A program made the position numbers and the translations under genes. A stretch of DNA of 32,322 bases from an uncultured Prochlorococcus sp. Lineage in GTDB: Bacteria; Cyanobacteriota; Cyanobacteriia; PCC-6307; Cyanobiaceae. The DNA is taken from contig CACNAI010000011.1 of assembly GCA_902618335.1 (NCBI GenBank), positions 1 to 32,322 of the forward strand, read 5' to 3'. The notes beneath the pieces are model-generated. The model had not been told where the DNA came from. It worked only from the letters and a program-made list of their open reading frames with translations, and searched no databases. Shown piece by piece: positions 1-8,415 of the stretch; within the stretch, counting starts at the first letter, position 1, and each line of letters opens with the position of its first letter.

Positions 1-239
1 TGTTTATTTAAACCATGTCCAATTATTTTTTTATATTTTTTCTCCTTTGGCAAATAACTATCCCAACTAGACATTAAATCAAGGACAATTGAATTATTAT
101 CAATTTCTCTTTCATATAAATCTGATAGATTTTGCCTAAAGTTTGCGTCTAGATGATAAACAAATTTTGGCTCAGAATAAAATTCTTCATCATTACTCTC
201 ATCGAGTTTTTTCCTCTGATAATCATTTAAAACTTCCAA
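1..239 (-). CDS. SAM-dependent methyltransferase (class I/type 11-like), partial at window edge
   Basis: Manual minus-strand translation: (TTG)EVLNDYQRKKLDESNDEEFYSEPKFVYHLDANFRQNLSDLYEREIDNNSIVLDLMSSWDSYLPKEKKYKKIIGHGLNK. The VLDLMSSW...GHGLN pattern resembles cyanobacterial methyltransferases. No ATG upstream before an in-frame stop, so the start is uncertain (TTG near 239). Confidence 0.6.
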   Translation of the reverse strand, partial: MEVLNDYQRKKLDESNDEEFYSEPKFVYHLDANFRQNLSDLYEREIDNNSIVLDLMSSWDSYLPKEKKYKKIIGHGLNK

Positions 240-391
240 GATAAGTGCTTTAATATCTGTATAACAAATTTAGTAAATAGAAATTCTAATTGTGTGTAAC
301 AAATTTATTTCATTTAATGGATTAAAAATTCTCAAAAAAACTAGACATCTATTCAAAAAAAGTTAAATTATTAATTAATGATTGAATAATA

Positions 392-562
392 ATGATTGAG
401 TTCAAGAGGCGAAAAAAAAACAGGTCTAAAAATGCTCTTTTCAATCCTTATAAAAACGGAATAAGTTCATACGATATGGCATATCTTTCATCAAAAATAA
501 ATTTAAAAAATAAAACTGTTTTTCTAGAAAATGATTCTAAGAAAGATTATCTTGCTGCATAG
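392..562 (+). CDS. Small conserved-looking hypothetical protein (56 aa)
   Basis: Manual ORF: MIEFKRRKKNRSKNALFNPYKNGISSYDMAYLSSKINLKNKTVFLENDSKKDYLAA*. Stop lies 2 nt before the next ATG, suggesting operon coupling. Confidence 0.45.
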   Translation: MIEFKRRKKNRSKNALFNPYKNGISSYDMAYLSSKINLKNKTVFLENDSKKDYLAA

Positions 563-564
563 AG

Positions 565-897
565 ATGCCTTATATTAATGTTTCGACTTCAGCAAAAGTA
601 AATGATAAAGGTAAATTACTCGAAGAAATTTCAATTCTTATTTCATCTTTAACTAATAAATCAAGAAGTTTTGTTATGGCGAAAATAGATGATAATTGCC
701 AAATGTATTTTGATGATGAGACACCTACTTGTTTTTTAGAAATTAAATCAATAGGTTCTCTAGATCCATCAGAAATGGCAAAGCCAATATCAGATTTTGT
801 ATATGAGAAAATGGGGATCCCAATAGATAGGATTTATATTTCTTTTGAGGATGTTCCAGCTTCATTGTGGGCTTGGAATGGAAGAACATTTGGTTAG
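565..897 (+). CDS. Macrophage migration inhibitory factor (MIF)/tautomerase-superfamily protein
   Basis: 110 aa, MPYINVSTSA (Pro directly after Met), C-terminal DRIYISFEDVPASLWAWNGRTFG typical of MIF homologues. Confidence 0.85.
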   Translation: MPYINVSTSAKVNDKGKLLEEISILISSLTNKSRSFVMAKIDDNCQMYFDDETPTCFLEIKSIGSLDPSEMAKPISDFVYEKMGIPIDRIYISFEDVPASLWAWNGRTFG

Positions 898-917
898 AAT
901 TTTTTAGATACAAACTA

Positions 918-1304
918 ATGGAAATAAATAAATTAGTCGATTTAAATAATCTAAGAACTGCACCTCAATTAAGTAATAGTCAAGAAAAAAAACTTTTAGA
1001 GGAACTAGAAGTAAATATTTTTAATGCAGATTGGATAACAATAGGCATAATGGCACCAAGTGATAATAAAGCTATTGAAGCTTTGCAATCAATTTCTAAG
1101 AAATATTCATCAATTAGATTTGGTAATCTAGGTACCCTTAATGCTGATGGAGGTGTTTTTTTAAAAGCTAATCAAAAAACTAGTAATGTTTTTGTCAGAT
1201 CTGAAAATGGTCTTGGAGAAGGAATCTTAATAACATGTCAGTATGACGAGGGTTCTAAAGAATCTAATACTTTTGGGCCATTGCCATTAGATTTTTTTAA
1301 ATAA
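918..1304 (+). CDS. DUF1824-family protein
   Basis: ORF 867-1304; more likely start at MEINKLVDLNNLRT (918), just after the MIF-like gene. Body (ADWITIGIMAPSDNKAIEALQSI...LGEGILITCQ) resembles cyanobacterial DUF1824. Confidence 0.65.
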   Translation: MEINKLVDLNNLRTAPQLSNSQEKKLLEELEVNIFNADWITIGIMAPSDNKAIEALQSISKKYSSIRFGNLGTLNADGGVFLKANQKTSNVFVRSENGLGEGILITCQYDEGSKESNTFGPLPLDFFK

Positions 1305-1458
1305 TTAATTTCTTATTTATTTTTTTAAAGATCTAATCTACTTTCAGCTTCTAATCGGATGATATTTTTGAGAACTTTGATTTCAAAATATTTTTTATTT
1401 TAAAGCTTTGTTATTATGTCTAATGGCATTGATCTAATTTTTCCACTATTTTAATTTA

Positions 1459-2334
1459 ATGTTTTTTCAGGATATAATTCAAAATTTAAATAATTTTTGG
1501 TCAGAAGAAGGTTGTTTGATTATGCAGCCATATGATACCGAAAAGGGTGCTGGAACAATGAATCCACATACCTTTTTAAGGGCTATTGGGCCAGAGCATT
1601 GGAGTGTAGCATATGCAGAGCCATGTAGAAGACCTACAGATGGACGTTTTGGTGATAATCCAAATAGGGCACAACATTACTTTCAATATCAAGTAATAAT
1701 TAAACCTTCACCGGAAGGAATCCAGGAAAAATATTTGACATCTCTAGAATCTCTTGGAATAAATCCTAGAAATCATGACATAAGATTTGTGGAGGATAAT
1801 TGGGAGTCTCCAACACTTGGAGCTTGGGGTGTGGGTTGGGAAGTTTGGTTGGATGGAATGGAAGTTACTCAATTTACTTATTTTCAACAATGTGGAGGTA
1901 TAGATTGCAATCCAATACCAATTGAAATCACTTATGGACTAGAGAGGATTGCAATGTTTTTGCAGGATAAAGAAAGTATCTGGGACTTAAATTGGAACAA
2001 AGATTTGAAATACAGTGATATTTGGCTTCAATTTGAAAAAGGTCAATGCTCGTATAATTTTACTGAATCTAATCCGGATAATCTCAGAAAATTATTTGAA
2101 ATCTATCAAGATGAAGCAAATTTATTAATTGAAAAGAAGCTAACTTACCCAGCTCTTGATTATGTTTTAAAATGCAGTCACATCTTTAATTTACTGGATG
2201 CGAGAGGTGTAATATCGGTTACAGATCGTGCTCAATATATTGAAAAAATTCGAAAATTAGCAAGAGAAGTTGCAGCCTGTTGGGTCGCTGAACGTCAATT
2301 TTTGGAATTCCCATTAAATAAAAAAATAAATTAA
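1459..2334 (+). CDS. glyQ: Glycyl-tRNA synthetase alpha subunit
   Basis: [46 protein letters not shown]...; classic GlyQ sequence. Confidence 0.97.
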   Translation: MFFQDIIQNLNNFWSEEGCLIMQPYDTEKGAGTMNPHTFLRAIGPEHWSVAYAEPCRRPTDGRFGDNPNRAQHYFQYQVIIKPSPEGIQEKYLTSLESLGINPRNHDIRFVEDNWESPTLGAWGVGWEVWLDGMEVTQFTYFQQCGGIDCNPIPIEITYGLERIAMFLQDKESIWDLNWNKDLKYSDIWLQFEKGQCSYNFTESNPDNLRKLFEIYQDEANLLIEKKLTYPALDYVLKCSHIFNLLDARGVISVTDRAQYIEKIRKLAREVAACWVAERQFLEFPLNKKIN

Positions 2335-2469
2335 GACTGACGATCATTATTAAAAGGATTTAATAGTATCAAAAGATACAAATCGATGAAACTTATATTT
2401 CTTTATTTTTTATTGAGTAACGATAAAGTAAAGATACCCAAATTATGGGTATTTTTAGTGTGAGGTAAA

Positions 2470-3792
2470 ATGAAACTCTTCCAACAAATGTTGGTAGCAG
2501 GAGCATCTTTGAGCTTATTAGCTCCGATTGCTGCTCAAGCTTCCAATGTAGTGAATTTAGAGGAAATGACTAGCTACTCTCGCAGCAAGTCAAAACCTGT
2601 AAAAAAATTCGATAGTAAGACATTTGTTAACAATGTTAATGATGACACTGCAACTCTCAGAGGTACTAACAATCCTCTTGATATAAATCAAAAAAAATTT
2701 GAAGCTGGTGGTTTTTCAGATACCACTACTTTAGATGGTAAAGCAGTATTTGTTATCGGTGGTGTTGATGGTGCTAATGAATTGACCGGGGCCGCTGATG
2801 GTACAAATGAGAAACTTCAAGCTGCATATATCTACCAAATGAACCTTAATACTAGTTTTACTGGGGATGACAATCTTTATGTGAGACTTAAAACTGGTGA
2901 TGGATGGTCAGGAGCATTTGGTCATAAACCTGGTACTTATCACATAGAAAACAAGGATAATAGTGATCAATTTAAAGTTGATAAATTGTGGTATACATTC
3001 CCAATTGGGGATAAATTCACAGCTACTGTAGGACCAAAAATAGAAAATTACTACATGCTAGCGGCTACACCATCTGTTTATAAGCCTGGTGCACTTAAGG
3101 CATTTAAATTAGGTGGTCATGGATCTGCTTTTGGAGCAAGTACATCATTGGGTGCTGGTCTTAAATATGTAGCTGATAATGGTTTTGCTGTAAGTACAAC
3201 AATTAACTCTAAAAAAGGTGCAGATACTGAGGGCTTTTTAACAGATGAAGACCAAAACAAAATAAATGCTCAATTTGCTTACACCGCAGATAACTATCAT
3301 CTTTCTGCTACTTACTCAAGACAAAGAGGATGGAATTCTTGGAGTTACTATTCAACGGCGGACCTAAATGCTGGTGTTGGTTCGACATCAGTAAAGTCTG
3401 ATTCAGTCGCATTAAGGGGATGGTGGAGACCAGATAATACTGGTACAGCAGTTCCCTCTATTTCTGTTGGTTATGACACTATGAGTTTCTCAGGTCGTTC
3501 AGATGTTTCTGAAGGTAGGGGCTATTTTGTAGGACTTAATTGGGCAGATATGATCCAACCAGATGACAAAATTGGTCTTGCATTAGGCCAACCTATGAAG
3601 GCAACTGAAGCTCCAGCTGTTGGTGGTGTTACTTTAGGTGAAGTTGAACCATTACTTTGGGAACTTTACTATTCATTTAAACCAAATGACTCAATGCAGA
3701 TAACACCTGCTGTATTTGGAGGTAGAGATATCCACGCAGATACTGCTGATGACATATTTGGTGCAGTTGTATCAACTACATTCAAATTCTAA
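2470..3792 (+). CDS. Outer-membrane porin (cyanobacterial OprB/Som-like)
   Basis: Signal peptide MKLFQQMLVAGASLSLLAPIAAQA, aromatic/Gly-rich beta-barrel body, terminal Phe (TTFKF). Confidence 0.8.
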   Translation: MKLFQQMLVAGASLSLLAPIAAQASNVVNLEEMTSYSRSKSKPVKKFDSKTFVNNVNDDTATLRGTNNPLDINQKKFEAGGFSDTTTLDGKAVFVIGGVDGANELTGAADGTNEKLQAAYIYQMNLNTSFTGDDNLYVRLKTGDGWSGAFGHKPGTYHIENKDNSDQFKVDKLWYTFPIGDKFTATVGPKIENYYMLAATPSVYKPGALKAFKLGGHGSAFGASTSLGAGLKYVADNGFAVSTTINSKKGADTEGFLTDEDQNKINAQFAYTADNYHLSATYSRQRGWNSWSYYSTADLNAGVGSTSVKSDSVALRGWWRPDNTGTAVPSISVGYDTMSFSGRSDVSEGRGYFVGLNWADMIQPDDKIGLALGQPMKATEAPAVGGVTLGEVEPLLWELYYSFKPNDSMQITPAVFGGRDIHADTADDIFGAVVSTTFKF

Positions 3793-3810
3793 ACTTAGAA
3801 TTTGTAACTT

Positions 3811-3840
3811 AAAAAGGCCTCTTAAAGGGGCCTTTTTTTA
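3811..3840 (+). terminator. Rho-independent terminator downstream of porin gene
   Basis: AAAAAGGCCTCTTAAAGGGGCCTTTTTTTA: GC-rich inverted repeat followed by a T tract. Confidence 0.85.
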
Positions 3841-3854
3841 TTTGTAATTTAAAT

Positions 3855-4094
3855 TTACCAACAATTTTCACCCTCTCCTATTGGAATGCAGGTACCTGAA
3901 TTTTTAGATTCTTCAGCTAATCTTTTGGCTTCATCATCGAGTATGAAATCAGCTTCCAATGACATATCAGTGTTCCATTCCTTTAAACCTCCTAAATCAT
4001 TTTCTCCAGCTTTCAAGGAAAAATTTTCGGATGTTGATATTGCAAGAGCACTTGTAGCGGCTACAAAAATTGCGATAGAGTTTTTCTTTTTCAT
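3855..4094 (-). CDS. Small putative secreted hypothetical protein (79 aa)
   Basis: MKKKNSIAIFVAATSALAISTSENF...: basic N-terminus plus hydrophobic segment, then an acidic tail with two Cys (GTCIPIGEGENCW). Confidence 0.6.
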   Translation of the reverse strand: MKKKNSIAIFVAATSALAISTSENFSLKAGENDLGGLKEWNTDMSLEADFILDDEAKRLAEESKNSGTCIPIGEGENCW

Positions 4095-4168
4095 ATTTTT
4101 TTGCTAATAATAACTATTTTAGTTACCCCAAAAAAAATATTCTATTCAATGTATAAAATGATTCAGAA

Positions 4169-4834
4169 TCAACTACCTAATCTTCTTAAAAGGTTTGAAT
4201 AAGATTTAAAAATAAGATCAACTTCACTTGATCTCCCATATTTAGCAAGCAATGATCTTGCGGCAGCATCTAGGTCAAATAAATATTCTCTTTCTTCAAT
4301 ACTTTTTACATAGCTTTCAATCCAACCAATAAATACCAATCTTTCACCATTAGAAACTTCTTCTACTGAATGTAAATAAGTACTTGGATAAATTATTATT
4401 TCTCCCGCGTCTAATTTAAACTTTTCTTCTGATTTGAAGTCTTCAATTGATAATGCGCCACCCTCATAATTATCTTTAGGGCTTAAAAAAATAGTAAAAG
4501 ATAAATCTGCTCTGCCTGATGACATGTAAACATTATCAATATGACGTCCATATTTCATTCCTTTTGTAGACTTTGAGAAGATTGTTCCATGAACTTTTTT
4601 TGGTAAAGCAAAACTTTTGATTAATTCATTACCAAGAATTTTTTTCGTAATCAATCCTGAAAATTTTTTTGATAAATCTGAATCTCTTTTAAGTTGTAAA
4701 TTATTTTTTACCTTAGCGGCATGCTTTCCTGCAGTCTGCCTTCCGTCTTCCCATAACAATTCTTCTTTTTTTAAATTTTTTCTGATGATTTCTAATTCTT
4801 CAGAATTTATTAGTTGATGAGTTAAATAATTCAT
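4169..4834 (-). CDS. PKHD-type Fe(II)/2-oxoglutarate hydroxylase (PiuC/YbiX-like)
   Basis: KYGRHIDNVYMSSGRADLSFTIFLSPKDNYEGGALSIED...DAGEIIIYPSTYLHSVEEVSNGERLVFIGWIES: HxD...H motif and PiuC-like sequence. Confidence 0.88.
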   Translation of the reverse strand: MNYLTHQLINSEELEIIRKNLKKEELLWEDGRQTAGKHAAKVKNNLQLKRDSDLSKKFSGLITKKILGNELIKSFALPKKVHGTIFSKSTKGMKYGRHIDNVYMSSGRADLSFTIFLSPKDNYEGGALSIEDFKSEEKFKLDAGEIIIYPSTYLHSVEEVSNGERLVFIGWIESYVKSIEEREYLFDLDAAARSLLAKYGRSSEVDLIFKSYSNLLRRLGS

Positions 4835-4936
4835 TTTAGATATTAAAAATGATACAAAGTAATGTATAGAAAATTTCTCTAAGAGGCCTTGTTATAAAGA
4901 TGGATATAAAGTAACCATAGATACTATTTTGAAAAA

Positions 4937-5959
4937 GTGCAAAATCTAAAAAAATTACTTTACTCAGCACTTACATGTACATTTTTACTCAATGTAAATG
5001 TGCCTGCCAATACAACTGAAAAAGAAGTCAGAGTTTTTTCAGGTAGACATTACAATACTGATAGAGCTGTTTATAAAAAATTTGCGGAAGAAACAGGGAT
5101 TAAAGTTAGGCTAATCGAAGCAGCAGGCATATCCTTAATTGAAAGATTGAAAAGAGAGGGTAAAAATTCACAAGCAGATTTAATATTATTAGTTGATGCA
5201 GCAAGAATTACTAACGCTGCTAAAGCTGGATTACTACAAAGTGTAGAATCTAAATCATTAGAAAATGATGTCCCAGTTGGGTTAAAAGATAAAAATAAAA
5301 AATGGTATGCATTAACTAGAAGAGTAAGGGTTATGGTGGCCAATCCTAAAGTTGTAGATGTAAGTAAGATTAGGGACTACTCAGACTTAGCAGATCCATC
5401 TCTAAAGGGTAAAGTATGCCTGAGAAATAGAAAAAGTCCATATAATCAATCTCTAGTCGCTAACCAAATTATTAATAAAGGCGAATCAAAAACTAAAGCT
5501 TGGTTAGGTGGGATGATTTCTAACGTTTCTCAACCTTTCTTCCCTGGAGATATCTCAATAATTAGAGCAGTTTCCAAGAAAAAATGTGGAGTAGGAATAG
5601 TTAATCATTATTATGTTGCAAGAATGCTAGCGGGCGTTAATGGTAGAAGGGATTCTTTATATGCGAAACGAACATTGGTGATCACACCAAATCCTGCACA
5701 TGTAAATATTAGTGCAGGTGGGGTATCTAAATATGCAACAAACAAGGCTGAAGCAATTAAGCTTCTGGAATACTTAGCATCTCCAAGTGGCAGTAAAGGA
5801 CTGGCTGCTCCTACATTTGAACATCCATTAAAAGATGTTAATCAGAATCCAATTGTAAAGAACTTTGGAGAATTTTTTCCAGATGAAGTTACAGTAGATG
5901 ATCTTGGTTTTAAAAATTCTCTTGCAATAAAATTAATGAAAGAGTCTGGCTGGAATTAA
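4937..5959 (+). CDS. futA: Iron(III) ABC transporter substrate-binding protein (FutA/IdiA)
   Basis: EVRVFSGRHYNTDRAVYKKFAEETGIKVRLIEAAG...; GTG start; signal-peptide-like N-terminus. Confidence 0.9.
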   Translation: MQNLKKLLYSALTCTFLLNVNVPANTTEKEVRVFSGRHYNTDRAVYKKFAEETGIKVRLIEAAGISLIERLKREGKNSQADLILLVDAARITNAAKAGLLQSVESKSLENDVPVGLKDKNKKWYALTRRVRVMVANPKVVDVSKIRDYSDLADPSLKGKVCLRNRKSPYNQSLVANQIINKGESKTKAWLGGMISNVSQPFFPGDISIIRAVSKKKCGVGIVNHYYVARMLAGVNGRRDSLYAKRTLVITPNPAHVNISAGGVSKYATNKAEAIKLLEYLASPSGSKGLAAPTFEHPLKDVNQNPIVKNFGEFFPDEVTVDDLGFKNSLAIKLMKESGWN

Positions 5960-6021
5960 AATTAAGAATCTTCATTAAATCAAGTTATTACTTTATATCC
6001 GATACATACTTATTAAAAGAA

Positions 6022-6106
6022 GGAGAGGTGGCTGAGTGGTCGAAAGCGAACGACTCGAAATCGTTTAATAGGAAACTATTCGTGGGTTCGAATCCCACCC
6101 TCTCCG
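6022..6106 (+). tRNA. tRNA-Ser (anticodon CGA)
   Basis: GGAGAGG...CCTCTCC acceptor stem, AACGA-CTCGAAA-TCGTT anticodon arm, long variable arm, GTGGGTTCGAATCCCAC T arm. Confidence 0.95.
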
Positions 6107-6487
6107 TAATTTATCAATACGTTTTATTTGGCTGAGGATAAACCCATAAATATTCAAAGATTAATTAGTTATGAATTAAATTTGATTTATTAAAATTAAA
6201 GTTTTTTTATTGATTAAATTTAGCCTTAAAACTTTTGCAGTTTGCTGGGTTAACTAAAAAGTTTGACCTGAGGTTTGCCTCCCAAAATGCTTTATTTTAC
6301 ATTGAATAAAAAAATTTTAAATCAATTTTAACTAATTAAATACATATTCTATATATTTTAATTCTTGTTAATTACTCTAATTTGTAACTTACTCATTTCA
6401 AAAAGAAAAGATAATTATTTTTAAAGTTGATGTTTATTTAGAAATTTTATATTTTAAGTTGTGACATGATTTATAAATTTTGTAAAT

Positions 6488-7126
6488 ATGAAAGTTCAAA
6501 TTAAACCTGGTTTCTTATTTCCAACACAGTTTTGGACTGCTGAATTAAATGAAAATATAGAGCAATTACAAAATGAGGCTTATTCGATAAGAAATAATGA
6601 TAAAGATGGTGTACGTAAAAGTAATTCTGGTTTACAGGGGTATCATTCTAGAGATATAAGAAATTTGGATAATCTTCCTGGAACTAATCTTCTTTTAAAT
6701 CAAATAATTAATGCTGTGAGTACAATTCATCAAATCAGTAGGCAAGGAGAACTGCAATTAACTAATTTTTGGATAAATATAAATGGGAAAGGATCTTCTA
6801 ATACCCCTCACACACATTCGGGTTTAACTTATTCAGGTGTATTTTTCATTAAAGTGCCAAAAGAGATGAAAGGAGGAAGATTTCTTTTTTATAGGAATTT
6901 TAATGAAGCTGACTTGATGTCAACAGAATATATGGGGCTTTTTAAAGAAGGCTACCAAAAACAAGGATATGACTACCCTATAAATACAATTTCACCAAAA
7001 GAAAATATGCTTGTAGTTTTTCCTTCCTGGGTACCTCATGCTGTTGAAATAAATTTATCTGATGAAGAAAGGATAAGTCTCTCGTTTAATTTTAAACTAA
7101 ATAGAACTTTCTCTAACGTTAAATAA
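6488..7126 (+). CDS. Putative 2OG-Fe(II) oxygenase (TIGR02466-like)
   Basis: FWININGKGSSNTPHTHSGLTYSGVFFIKVPKEMKGGRFLFYRNF...VVFPSWVPHAVEINLSDEERISLSFNF: HxH...H / cupin-like 2OG-oxygenase pattern. Confidence 0.82.
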   Translation: MKVQIKPGFLFPTQFWTAELNENIEQLQNEAYSIRNNDKDGVRKSNSGLQGYHSRDIRNLDNLPGTNLLLNQIINAVSTIHQISRQGELQLTNFWININGKGSSNTPHTHSGLTYSGVFFIKVPKEMKGGRFLFYRNFNEADLMSTEYMGLFKEGYQKQGYDYPINTISPKENMLVVFPSWVPHAVEINLSDEERISLSFNFKLNRTFSNVK

Positions 7127-7225
7127 TACTCTCAACTATTTATTCTTGTTGTGGAGTTTGTCGAAGGGAATTCCCAATTTATTGGAGTATTATTAATAAA
7201 GATTGAATAACAAAAAAGTTTTGAT

Positions 7226-8149
7226 ATGAGGTTGCTATTCTATATATTTTTAATCTGCCAAATATTTAATTTCCTTGCTGTTTTTGCCGAAAAAGTCAAA
7301 GAAGATTCTTCTGAATTAAATCCAGTTAGATGGGAAAATGTAGAGGAAGAAAAGTCAAATTCTATAAAAAAGATTTTTTGGAAATCTTTTGAAGATGATG
7401 AGAGTTATTTTCGAGAAAAGAATGAAAAAGATGTTATTAGAAAAATTGATAAAAAATTGTATGATAAAAATAATCTCCTTAAGTTGGGAGGTTTAACAGT
7501 AGATAATTCATTAATCCCAAAAGAGGGGCAAAGCTATTTAAATATTGATCTTGATTCTTCAGGTAATTTATTTAGTTCATACTCATATTCATTATCAAAT
7601 ATATTTCAACTAAACTTGGTTAATGCTGGTTCATTTAACATAAAAAATAATTCTCTTAGAAGAAATTCACAATTAACAGATACTTATCTACAGAATGACA
7701 ATTTAAATTATAGGGTTGGAGGGAAGATACTATTCTTTCCTCGAGAAAAGAATGATTTATTTTGGCTTTCATCAAGAGTTTCCTTTGGAAGAGACTTTGA
7801 ATCAAAGAAAGACTATATCTATGCTGGTTTAACAAGTACGATTAAATTAAATAGTTGGTTAACTTTTAATGTTAGTCCGAAATATATATTTGGCGGTGTT
7901 GAAAATTTAGGCGCCATAGGGTTGTCAAATAACATTAGCTTGTCAAACGAATTTCAATTTATTGCAGAAACTAATATTGTAAATACTCAAAATTCAAGTA
8001 ATAATTCAACATTTTCATTGAGGTATGCATATTCACCTTTTAACTCAATTGATGTTTTTGCAACTAACGCCGTTGGCTTTCAAGATATAGGAACTATGCT
8101 AAGTATTAACGATTACAAGTTTGGAGTTAGGATAAATTGTATTTTTTAA
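7226..8149 (+). CDS. Hypothetical, probable secreted/outer-membrane beta-barrel protein
   Basis: Signal peptide MRLLFYIFLICQIFNFLAVFA; C-terminal half alternates aromatic/polar strands and ends FGVRINCIF (terminal Phe). Confidence 0.6.
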   Translation: MRLLFYIFLICQIFNFLAVFAEKVKEDSSELNPVRWENVEEEKSNSIKKIFWKSFEDDESYFREKNEKDVIRKIDKKLYDKNNLLKLGGLTVDNSLIPKEGQSYLNIDLDSSGNLFSSYSYSLSNIFQLNLVNAGSFNIKNNSLRRNSQLTDTYLQNDNLNYRVGGKILFFPREKNDLFWLSSRVSFGRDFESKKDYIYAGLTSTIKLNSWLTFNVSPKYIFGGVENLGAIGLSNNISLSNEFQFIAETNIVNTQNSSNNSTFSLRYAYSPFNSIDVFATNAVGFQDIGTMLSINDYKFGVRINCIF

Positions 8150-8169
8150 TTCTAATTCTTAAATTATAT

Positions 8170-8415
8170 TTACCAAAAAGGGTCTGTAGTTAAAGAAACT
8201 TTTAATAGACATTTTTTATTTCCCTTTATATTACTAATACAAGCTCTTACTGTTTCACCGTTTACATCTATTTCACAGGCCCCGCAACTTCCTGTTAAAC
8301 AGCCAGTAGGAATATATATACCTGCATTCTCTGCGCTAGAAAACCAATCATCTCCCACCGTAGCATAGGTCTCATTATTATTTGACCATTTAATTTTAAT
8401 TTTTGATTCTTTCAA
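8170..8415 (-). CDS. [2Fe-2S] plant-type ferredoxin domain protein
   Basis: GIYIPTGCLTGSCGACEIDVNGETVRAC matches the CxxxxCxxC...C plant-type ferredoxin motif; TTG start overlapping the cobQ stop (TTGA). Confidence 0.85.
   Translation of the reverse strand: MKESKIKIKWSNNNETYATVGDDWFSSAENAGIYIPTGCLTGSCGACEIDVNGETVRACISNIKGNKKCLLKVSLTTDPFW

Noticed and set aside
3886-4107. Plus-strand ORF MQVPEFLDSSANLL...
   Set aside because: Overlaps the minus-strand ORF 3855-4094, which has a credible signal peptide; the plus ORF is low complexity at its end (FFFFIFFC).
6022-6106. tRNA-Ser as an integration site (att)
   Set aside because: I found no second copy of the tRNA 3' end (TTCGAATCCCACCCTCTCCG) and no integrase gene in the window.
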